Assembly (NCBI GenBank): GCA_003313425.1
Contig: NHZP01000008.1
Coordinates: 1,054,001-1,118,000 of the forward strand
Direction: 5' to 3'
Length of the DNA stretch: 64,000 nt
Source: Pseudopyrenochaeta lycopersici
Lineage: Eukaryota > Ascomycota > Dothideomycetes > Pleosporales > Pseudopyrenochaetaceae
Shown here: one piece after another, positions 56,661 to 64,000 of the stretch
Layout: each line of letters begins with the position of its first letter
Position numbering within the stretch: position 1 is the first letter of the stretch
Made by a program: the position numbers and the translations under genes
Notes under the pieces: model-generated
What the model saw: the letters and a program-made list of their open reading frames with translations, nothing else
Told to the model about the DNA's origin: nothing
Database searches by the model: none

Positions 56661-58761
56661 ATGGACATTCGAAGATGGCTGGACGAGACCGTGCAGCCCG
56701 ATCCTCCTGCAGGTCTGCTCAGTCAACCGAGAGTCAAGCCCTTCCTTCGCACTGATCAGTCTGAGCCTGTGCTTAAAAGGAGGCATAGACGAAAGCGAAG
56801 TAAACCAGACAGCTCACTGCTCGACCCTCCTGCTCCGCGGAAGCAGACCCCGACCAAAAAGCGAAGACCCCCTACCGAGGGACGTACAGATGATAATACC
56901 GAGGGCGAGGCATCTCTTGCCACGCACAACGAGTCATCTACAAGTAACACATCAAGCAAGCGATATGCGCGACAACCTCGTCGGAGGACACGCCTAGAGC
57001 GATATGAACCTTCATCAAAGGCTATTATGGAGCGGGGAAAGCATGCACACCGAAGTAAACACGGCGAATCAAAGGGTTCGCGGCGCAAGCCCAAGCGCAA
57101 GAAGCGTGAGAAGCTGGGCGGCAGCATAGTGCAAAGTTTCCACGCCAAGAATGTGTCCGGGGATCGGCTGACAGTAAGAGCTGCCATATATGCAGTGGTC
57201 TGGAGATGTACTGATGATTGGCGCAGTTAAAGCCACGGGAGCAGCTAGGTATTTTCAACAAGGGAAAGGCTTCGACGGTGGTCAAGGGTCGTGGCTGTAC
57301 ACTCCTCTTTCCATTACCCTCTGATTTGCTCAGCCCACAGCTGATACGCTTGCAGTACCGGATCTAGTCTTCTCAGAGATGAAGTTCTTGCAGAAACATG
57401 AAGACCAACCGGCACCTACCCTTGTGCGCAACACCTCCAAGAAGAAGCGCAAACATGACCATACGCTCTCGAAAGAGGGAGAAATTTCTGCTTTCTTCAC
57501 GTCATTGCAACCAGTGTTAGCAGAACAAGATGAAACACCCCTAACGATGAAGGTTCGACAGAAGGACGATATCTTGCTAGAAGTCAATCGGCGTGTGCGA
57601 GAGCGGACGTCAGTAGTTGACGCCGCTCTCCCCACGATCGAGATGCCCAATAAGACATCGAGTCTCGAATCCGGTAGCAGAGGCCTGCATAAAGAGAGTA
57701 CAAGCTATGTGTCGTGGTCAGAGTCTATTCGATCGCGCAGCATAACGCCAACGCATCCTCGAACAAAACTTACTGTCGATAACGTTCATTTCGACTCACA
57801 CCGTGACAGAAAGGGCAGAGCCACCATTGAAGAAGAACACACTTCAGTCAACCAGCCCGCGCCCCTTTCGATGAACAACATACACAGAACCAATAACTCT
57901 GCCGGGTGTTTCGGTGCGTCCTCGATTGCCCAATCGCATCATAGGTTGTCCAGGTCCCACTCATATCCCCAACATACCTCTTCGCCACGGCGAGTGAACG
58001 TCGTGGATCGAGCTCTAAAGTTTCAACCCGCCCATAACGCTGACTCGCCGTCTTCGATGCCACCTTTCGTCCCTGCTTGTATGATCGCTGTCGGGCAGCA
58101 AGTTCACGTCCCCGACAGCCCTAGTCTTCGGAAGACCAGAGCTTCTCTTCCAGGCACGAAGAACGTGTCACACAACAGACAAAGTATACTGCATGACAAA
58201 GAGAATGACACTGACGCATATCCAAAAACATCTTCAGACTTGGGAATGGTTCTGCAACAGTGCAAGAACATATTCCACGGCGGACGTCAAGGAGTAACGC
58301 CACCCCAAAGATACCTTGTGCGGGCAGGGCCAGCTTCTTTTGCCAGCGGAGTAGAACAGCAAAAGCCTACTGATTTGTATCCCGCAATGCAACCGTCATT
58401 GATGGAACACTGTATCGGTTCAGAGAACTGTGTGCCAACTTCAACGAGACTTGCTGGGCGCAGCCACTGCCAACAGCAAGCGCATGAATATCAAGTTCCC
58501 TTGCGACATGTTGTTGAGGAAAGCATTCTTCAAGAGATCTATTCTATTGAGCGGGACTCCTTGGACGATAATAATGGAATAGATAATTTTGTTCAACGCT
58601 GGGTTGAACCAGCGGAGAACCGTGTGTCGATTGGGCTGAGAGGGCGGTCCGGGAAGTTTGGTGTCGAGGAGGTCTGTGTAACGGACGGGGTTACACGGCA
58701 GTTGATGTCGGAGAACATGGTAGTCGCACCGGGCTTTTGGAGACCTAATAGATTGTATTGA
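56661..58761 (+). CDS. Uncharacterised basic nuclear-type protein, 662 residues
   Basis: Three exons (56661-57173, 57227-57296, 57356-58761) give 662 residues. I do not recognise a folded domain. The N terminus opens MDIRRWLDETVQP, then several strongly basic clusters follow (KRRHRRKRSK, RRKPKRKKREK), so nuclear or nucleolar location is likely. A conserved-looking block KGRGLPDLVFSEMKFLQKHE spans the last junction, followed by SKEGEISAFFTSLQPVLAEQ, which resembles a degenerate PCNA-interaction (PIP) box with Glu in place of Gln. A WSES motif is also present. The C terminus is again more ordered (IERDSLDDNNGIDNFVQRWV). Function is unknown. Confidence 0.75.
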
Positions 58762-59200
58762 GACCGAGATGATTAGGCACACGTCAAAAAAAAAGGACAG
58801 ATGGGCGTCCGTGCACAGTTTTGAGCCTCGACAATGCACTTGAGTCGTCCTTTGCATCCTCGGTATCCCGCCGGAGGCTTGAAACGGGCTGCTGTCCGGG
58901 TAACTTTCTCTACCAGCTTACTGGATAAATACCATCTGCATGCCCGTCCATCGATCGCTGCTGCGGCTCTACCCAGCCATACGAGTTGCTCCCCGACTGA
59001 AGTCCCCCTTTCCTTTTCCGACAGCTGTCCCATGCAGGCAGTTGGCGGTGACGTTCGTCACGGTGGCGCCTTCCCAACACCGCTCCCCGCCTGCCAGCCC
59101 CACTAGACCCCTCGACAAACCAAAATTGCGCGCTCTCCAGCTGGCAGGCCACCTACACACCACATCAACACATCCAGGTACTGAAAAGAGCACCCACAAC
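58762..59200. promoter_or_regulatory. Upstream region of the pyrophosphatase gene
   Basis: These 439 bp precede the IPP1 start. A TATA-like GGATAAATAC lies at 58922-58931. From the ATG at 58940 the frame is open and in phase with IPP1, so the region is either leader or an N-terminal extension. Confidence 0.45.
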
Positions 59201-60249
59201 ATGTCTTACACCACCCGCAGAGTTGGCGCGGCCAACACCCTCGAGCACCGCATCTACATTGAAAAGGACGGCCAGCTCATTTCTCCATGGCACGATATTC
59301 CGCTCTATGCCAATGAGCAGCAGACAGTCCTGAACATGGTCGTTGAGGTGCCCCGCTGGACCAATGCGAAGATGGAGGTGCGTACCCCTCCATTGCCAGC
59401 TGGCTTGATGCTTGAAGAGACCGCCATCAGAACTTGACTGACACCACGCCAGATCTCCAAGGAGGAGACGCTCAACCCCATCAAACAGGACACCAAGAAG
59501 GGCAAGCTTCGCTTTGTGAGGAATTGCTTCCCCCACAAGGGTTACCTCTGGAACTACGGTGCCTTCCCTCAGGTGCGATGACGCGAGCCCGATATCGGAC
59601 GAGACATGGTCGCTGATTGTTTTTTGCAGACGTGGGAGGACCCCAATGTTGTTCACCAGGAGACCAAGGCCAAGGGCGACAACGACCCATTGGACGTCTG
59701 CGAGATTGGTGAGCTGGTCAACAAGCCCGGTGAGGTCATCCAGGTCAAGGTCCTCGGCGTCATGGCGCTGCTTGACGAGGGTGAGACCGACTGGAAGATT
59801 ATGGTCATCAACGTGAACGACCCGTTGGCCCCCAAACTCAACGACGTTGAGGATGTTGAGCGCCATTTGCCCGGTCTGCTCCGCGCCACAAACGAGTGGT
59901 TCCGTATCTACAAGATTCCAGACGGCAAGCCCGAGAATCAGTTCGCCTTCTCTGGCGAGTGCAAGAACAAGAAGTACGCCATGGACATTGTCCGCGAGTG
60001 TGCTGAGGCGTGGGAGAAGCTTGCCACCGGCAAGACTCCCAAGGACGACATTAGCTTGTATGTGTATCTGAGTATAATGCAAGACAATCAATCTGACCGC
60101 TTCATAGGACTAACACTACCGTCTCACATTCCCCCGACCGTACCGATGCCAACCAGCTGAGCATTCCCGCTGGTGAGAACAAACCCGCCGCCCCGATTGA
60201 CTCGAGCATCGATAAGTGGTTCTACATCTCCGGTGCTCCTTCCAACTAG
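59201..60249 (+). CDS. IPP1: Inorganic pyrophosphatase
   Basis: Four exons (59201-59377, 59453-59572, 59630-60057, 60108-60249) give 288 residues, the usual size (yeast Ipp1 has 287). The catalytic signature [13 protein letters not shown] carries the three metal-binding aspartates. Other family marks are [34 protein letters not shown] and the C-terminal [10 protein letters not shown]. It hydrolyses pyrophosphate to phosphate in the cytosol, which drives biosynthetic reactions forward. The start at 59201 ([17 protein letters not shown]) matches the family. The first two introns begin with GTGCG. An open in-frame extension back to 58940 is discussed as a finding. Confidence 0.96.
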
Positions 60250-60542
60250 GTGTGGGCAAAAGGTAGAGACATTGACGTGGTCATTACATCCGGTGAGTGG
60301 CCCAAAGTCTGGAAGCTAGGAATTGTGAACGAGCCTTAAAAGGCAGCTTGAAAGGCCGACTGGTAGACGGACCATGTGCATGGTTAAAACGCCCAATAAT
60401 GGCGAGGCTACATAGACTCATCAAAAGAAGATTCCTCGTTCCCTCCATGCCCTCGAAGCCCAAGTCTTCCCGTGACGCCGCATGATGCATTGATATACAT
60501 AATTTGTACAGGTGGTATGCCAGTCTGTCTATACCATGACCT
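60250..60542. other. Convergent 3' region IPP1 / mL53
   Basis: Only 293 bp lie between the convergent stops. I see nothing beyond 3' flanks. The segment 60302-60484 is open in one frame but has no coding character. Confidence 0.4.
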
Positions 60543-60968
60543 TCAATTGCCTGAGAGCTCCTCCTTCCGTGCCAGTGACCGTGAATGTCGGTCGACTTCC
60601 TCGACGACCTGAGTTATCCGCATGGTGCTCAGATCGAGATTCATTTCCTTGCCGTCCTCTGCTGGCGTGTTAGCACACATCCTGTTCTGCCAATGGCAGT
60701 CGCGACCACACATTGAGCGATTCCTTCGTCTCTCCAGGCTCACAATTCCAGGTCTGTGCTGGGCGGGAGAAGACGCGGTGTACGTACTGAATTTCAAGCC
60801 CAAGCTCGCAGGTTCCTTACTCGTCCGGGGGAGCATCTTGGACTCGATCTTCATGCCGTCAGAGCGGGCATTTGGCGGAATAAGAGAGAGAAAGAGACGA
60901 GCGGGCTTCGAGCGCAGGCTGAAGGGGTTGAAGGTAACGCGAACGTCTGTCAAGAATCGAGTGATCAT
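60543..60968 (-). CDS. MRPL44: Mitochondrial large-subunit ribosomal protein mL53 (MRPL44 of yeast)
   Basis: Two exons (60968-60788 and 60661-60543) give 99 residues. The small thioredoxin-like fold of this family is recognised by MITRFLTDVRVTFNPFSLRS, then ARLFLSLIPPNARSDGMKI, the junction FTEDGKEMNLDLSTM and the end VVEEVDRHSRSLARKEELSGN. It is a structural protein of the mitoribosome large subunit. The start at 60968 fits yeast MITKYFSKV. A strong acceptor (TATGCTAACAATCAG ending at 61016) lies just upstream, so the 5' UTR is probably spliced. Confidence 0.92.
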   Translation of the reverse strand: MITRFLTDVRVTFNPFSLRSKPARLFLSLIPPNARSDGMKIESKMLPRTSKEPASLGLKFSTYTASSPAQHRPGIVSLERRRNRSMCGRDCHWQNRMCANTPAEDGKEMNLDLSTMRITQVVEEVDRHSRSLARKEELSGN

Positions 60969-61292
60969 GTCGGCGGCGATTTCAGGAGCAATGCGAGCCT
61001 GGTACTGGAGCTGCACTGATTGTTAGCATAGATTCGGTCTTTCCAACGGGCAGAAATACGGACGGAAGATGAGCTGCAAACAAATGCTGCAGCAATTGAC
61101 GTTTTCTGGACTCTGCGCAACTCGTCCACTCCCACGCATCGAGAGGCCCGTGTGCGGTTGGGTCGCTTTTCGGCGCGCAACCTGTCCAAGCAGCCTACCG
61201 TACTTTTCCCCGCCCAAACAGCCCACCGTAGCATCTTCGTCATAGGAGCTGCATGCTTCGAACACTTGTTGCGCATACATTCCGAAGCAACG
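60969..61292. promoter_or_regulatory. Shared divergent promoter mL53 / SEC20
   Basis: The two start codons are 324 bp apart. The mL53 side probably contains a 5' UTR intron ending at 61016. No clear TATA element was found. Confidence 0.45.
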
Positions 61293-62711
61293 ATGCCACC
61301 CCTCCCCTCCACCACGCAAACCCTCACTGCTCGCCTCACTACTCTCTCTGACTCGAACAAAGCTGTCGGCCAGCTTATACATAGACTTGCCAAACTTGAC
61401 TTTCAACCTGGATCGCAACCGCTCAACAACCCGGACGAAGGAGACGTGCGACTGGAATTGAGCGCCGAGATACATGAGAGCTTGAAGGCCATAGAAGAGG
61501 AACTCGAGCTACTCAGGCAAGAGGTCGAGGATATCACACTACAGGGTGCGAGTGTTGGCAGACGAAGAGATAGTACAAGGGACGGTGAGAAGAGTAGACT
61601 TGCGGTGCTTTTGGCGAGATTGACAGAAGACCTGAGGTCGTGAGTCTCGCTACGCAGTGCTCATAATAGGCGAATAGCATGTTAACTGTATCTCTACAGA
61701 TCAAGATCGCAATACCGCAAAGCTCAACTCACAGCCAAACATAACGCCGATCGCGCAAAGCTCAAAGAACGTGAACTCCTCTTTTCAAACCTGCAGTCTG
61801 GCTCCTCGACTCCTTCCTCCACTTACCGCCAGCGCAAACAAACCCAGAACCTCTCAGAAGGCGAGGTTGTCGCCCAAGCCTCCTCAGACGTCACATCTGC
61901 CCTTCGTCGAACGCATCAGTTGATGCAAAACGAGCTCTCGCGCTCACGATTTGCACAAGAGACATTGGAACAAAGCACTGCTGCGCTTGCAGAGTTGGGC
62001 GAGAAGTATTCCGATCTGAATACGTTGCTGGCGAATAGCAAGGCTCTGGTCAGTACACTTCTGAAGAGTACAAAGAGCGATACGTGGTATCTTGAGACAA
62101 CTTTCTACGTCCTCATCACTACCGTAATTTGGCTTATTTTTCGACGGTGGTTATATGGTCCCCTAAGTTGGTTCATAATTATTCCTTTGAAGCTCGTCTT
62201 CCGTGTCCTATTTGCAGTCATCCCAGTCGGCACTGCATCATCAGCAGCGACATCGAGTCTTACGGCCTCTTCGCAATCGAGTTCGAGCCTTATCATCAAA
62301 CCAAGTGCAACAGGTGGGTTTCCTCGACGAGATACCGCCCCTAACGCTCAGCAACACTACGTTCGCGTCGGCGGAGGAGGTCGCGGATATATGCACGGCG
62401 ACGACCCGAGTCCTCCAAACTCATACTCACAACAAGTTGGAAAGATGGCGGAACAGCAGCAACAGCAACAGCAGGAAGAAGTCCCAGACCACCCCCAGTT
62501 CAGGGAAAATCAACCCCAGGAGGAGGAGGGAGTGATTAGGAGAGGTGATGGCACAGTGTTGAAGGAGAGTGATAAGCCGCGAAACCCGAAGAAGAAAATG
62601 TGGGAAGAGAATGTGGAGAGTGAGAAGCATCGACAAGCTCAGGCGCAACAACAGGATGAGGCAACTGGTCATGAAAGTGGCGGGCAGCGAAGGAAGAGGG
62701 ATGAGTTATGA
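61293..62711 (+). CDS. SEC20: ER t-SNARE SEC20 (BNIP1 family)
   Basis: Two exons (61293-61639 and 61700-62711) give 452 residues. An N-terminal helical region (RLTTLSDSNKAVGQLIHRLA) is followed by the Sec20/SNARE segment (SDVTSALRRTHQLMQNELS ... QETLEQSTAALAELGEKYSD) and a membrane span near residues 245-285. The luminal tail is long, polar and Gln-rich, and it ends RRKRDEL. Yeast Sec20 ends HDEL, so the RDEL end is a fitting ER-retrieval signal. Sec20 works with Ufe1, Use1 and Sec22 in Golgi-to-ER COPI vesicle fusion. The luminal tail of roughly 150 residues is long for the family. Confidence 0.92.
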
Positions 62712-62753
62712 ACCAAGATTCCTGAACGTGGGCTGTTAGGAAAATGGCCTGCT

Positions 62754-63095
62754 CTAAGCCTCTGACCTATGATAATATGTCTTTTCCTCAACAGCCTCCA
62801 ATGTTCTACCGGCCTTCCTTGTTGACGGTACTCTTTCTTCGAGGTGACCGTGTTGTATGGCTAGCATGTTGAGGATTCTTGATGTCCCAACTTTTGCAAT
62901 AGTTCTCACCATGAACGCTTTTGCGCCTGTGCCTTCAAAATATCGCATCAGAAATACCGTGCCTCCATTCCTCTCAAAGACACAAAGTCGAAGGCCCGAT
63001 CGATCCAGAACCCACGTCAAAGACATATCGGCTACGGCGTAGCCCCTGTTCAAACCGTAAAGGGCGGCGAAGGGGCGCAGTGACTCCGCCCCCAC
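62754..63095 (-). CDS. Weak candidate ORF, 113 residues
   Basis: This open frame on the minus strand lies between SEC20 and the DUF5071-like gene. The product has alternating hydrophobic and charged stretches (ADMSLTWVLDRSGLRLCVFE, then GTVFLMRYFEGTGAKAFMVR) that look protein-like, but I recognise no family. It overlaps the 3' flank of SEC20 and the promoter of the next gene. It may be chance. Confidence 0.2.
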   Translation of the reverse strand: MGAESLRPFAALYGLNRGYAVADMSLTWVLDRSGLRLCVFERNGGTVFLMRYFEGTGAKAFMVRTIAKVGTSRILNMLAIQHGHLEERVPSTRKAGRTLEAVEEKTYYHRSEA

Positions 63096-63232
63096 GATTT
63101 ACTATCCGATCAGGTCAATCAGCAGCTGAACATGACCAAGGCGGGATGTGGGAAATCTCTACTAAAACGATTTGCTCCTCGTCAGAACTGTAGATCATCG
63201 TAAAGAAAGTATTCTCCGCAACAACAACAACC

Positions 63233-63766
63233 ATGTCTTCCCAATCAACAGAACCGCTCAACGCCAACCTGCTACCAACCTCCAAACACGACGACGCGGC
63301 AATCTCCCACTTGGAAACAATCTCCCCATCAGAATGGTCCCACTTGATTCTCTACAACGCCTCTGTTTCCGCCTCCCCGCATGCTCCACTGGTGGACCGT
63401 TCATCCGGCCTGCTCACCTGGCTGCAAGACCTCAACTGGCCCATTGCAATGCCTACATCTCGTCTGCTGCTCTCGCTGCTGAACGAGTCCTCGCCTATTG
63501 GCGATGGAAAGGAACCACGGGTGCGGGATTCTCATGGAATGGTGCTAGTGGAGGCGGTGCAGAGAGTGTTGCGGGAGAGTGAGGACTGGGAATGGTGCTC
63601 TAATGTGCTTGGGTGCATCGTGGTGAAGATTCAAGACAAGCCATGGATGCAAAGTATGTTCGTGGTTGCTCTCAGAGAATTTCAGGAGAGGGTTCCACCG
63701 AAAGAGGAGGAGAACTGGGCTTTCAGTGAGCCGATCAGGAAGTGTCTCAGTGCAGAAAGCAAGTAA
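63233..63766 (+). CDS. DUF5071-like protein, 177 residues
   Basis: This is an intronless gene. The sequence NLLPTSKHDDAAISHLETIS, the core LTWLQDLNWPIAMPTSRLLLS and the later VEAVQRVLRESEDWEWCSNV match, from memory, the DUF5071 family, which is common in bacteria: LP..KHDD..V..L, then LLxWLQDxNWPVA, then W...L. That family is small and helical, and its function is not established. The central loop here (about residues 42-58) is longer than I would expect. There is no signal peptide or membrane span. Bacterial-type spread and lack of introns make horizontal transfer possible, though composition looks like its neighbours. Confidence 0.75.
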   Translation: MSSQSTEPLNANLLPTSKHDDAAISHLETISPSEWSHLILYNASVSASPHAPLVDRSSGLLTWLQDLNWPIAMPTSRLLLSLLNESSPIGDGKEPRVRDSHGMVLVEAVQRVLRESEDWEWCSNVLGCIVVKIQDKPWMQSMFVVALREFQERVPPKEEENWAFSEPIRKCLSAESK

Positions 63767-64000
63767 TTGAAAAAGGCTAACAAGATGATCAAAGTAGAAA
63801 AGGAATGCATTTGGTATCTTATTTGCTCGCTATGCGAGATTGCACTGCACTACGGGCAGGCTGGTTCGTATCTTCATTATGAAGTCATATAAAAGCGCCA
63901 AAAAAAATAACTCTAACCATGTATGTGATGGTGGATGCGCCTTTGAAAGCTGTGAAAAAAAAGAAGGAATCTATCAGAGACTTTTAAGCATGGCCATTGC
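63767..64000. other. Terminal 3' flank
   Basis: The last 234 bp of the window hold the 3' flank of the DUF5071-like gene. The sequence is A-rich, with runs of six or more A near 63901 and 63955, and shows no gene. Confidence 0.4.

Noticed and set aside
61023..61475. 150-codon minus-strand frame between mL53 and SEC20
   Set aside because: Mostly antisense to SEC20 exon 1; no family match. Kept only as a possible source of an mL53 leader exon.
1..64000. Biosynthetic cluster, transposon, CRISPR or phage-like system
   Set aside because: No polyketide/peptide synthase, transposase, reverse transcriptase, terminal inverted repeats or spaced direct repeats were seen in any part of the window.

Overview
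This window looks like a nuclear segment of a filamentous ascomycete, most likely a Dothideomycete. The evidence is many short introns of about 45-110 nt with GT..CTAAC/CTGAC..AG signals, compact gene spacing on both strands, and a gene set typical of Pezizomycotina: HapC-type NF-YB, Pfa4, Cys12-type cysteine synthase, a CLIP-170 homologue and Tma22. The class-level call rests on the style of the genes and proteins, not on a tree. No bacterial operon, CRISPR array, biosynthetic cluster or intact transposon was seen. All gene models were spliced by hand. The exon coordinates given were checked for phase and for a continuous reading frame, but not against RNA.

Layout. 1-7262 is gene-poor and holds one clear gene, a 7TM receptor (1924-3741). 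7263-15715 carries a D-2-hydroxyacid dehydrogenase, TVP23, a CitE-type lyase, a MidA/NDUFAF7-type methyltransferase, a membrane-anchored cysteine synthase and a small orphan. A split tRNA gene lies at 16135-16240. 17028-28000 holds a cytosolic DPP5-like peptidase, an alpha/beta hydrolase, the RNA cytidine acetyltransferase KRE33/NAT10 and a CLIP-170-type microtubule plus-end protein. 28910-37454 holds an APH-fold kinase, SmG, NTR2, CMC2 (its exons are very short), prefoldin subunit 2 and the CCAAT-binding subunit HAP3. 37909-49730 holds PFA4, ALG12, TMA22 and the 2215-residue spliceosomal helicase BRR2. 49829-60249 holds a possible microprotein, a TAP-type secreted or anchored peptidase, a glycine-rich RRM protein, a nuclear orphan and inorganic pyrophosphatase. 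60543-64000 holds mitochondrial ribosomal protein mL53, the ER SNARE SEC20 with an RDEL tail, and a DUF5071-like protein.

How the genes relate. Most are housekeeping genes of unrelated pathways. Two themes stand out. SmG and NTR2 are divergent across 265 bp, and BRR2 is 12 kb away, so three spliceosome assembly or disassembly proteins sit close together. Several other divergent pairs share short intergenic promoters: TVP23/CitE-like, NDUFAF7-like/CYS12-like, CMC2/prefoldin 2, PFA4/ALG12 and mL53/SEC20.

I did not find a convincing new multi-gene system. The most useful second looks are an in-frame presequence-like extension on the pyrophosphatase, a GC-AG intron in the RRM gene, recurrent GTGCG splice donors, an alternative start inside the long HAP3 intron, an in-frame 78-nt NTR2 intron, a tRNA gene with a broken acceptor stem, and a two-exon microprotein candidate behind BRR2.
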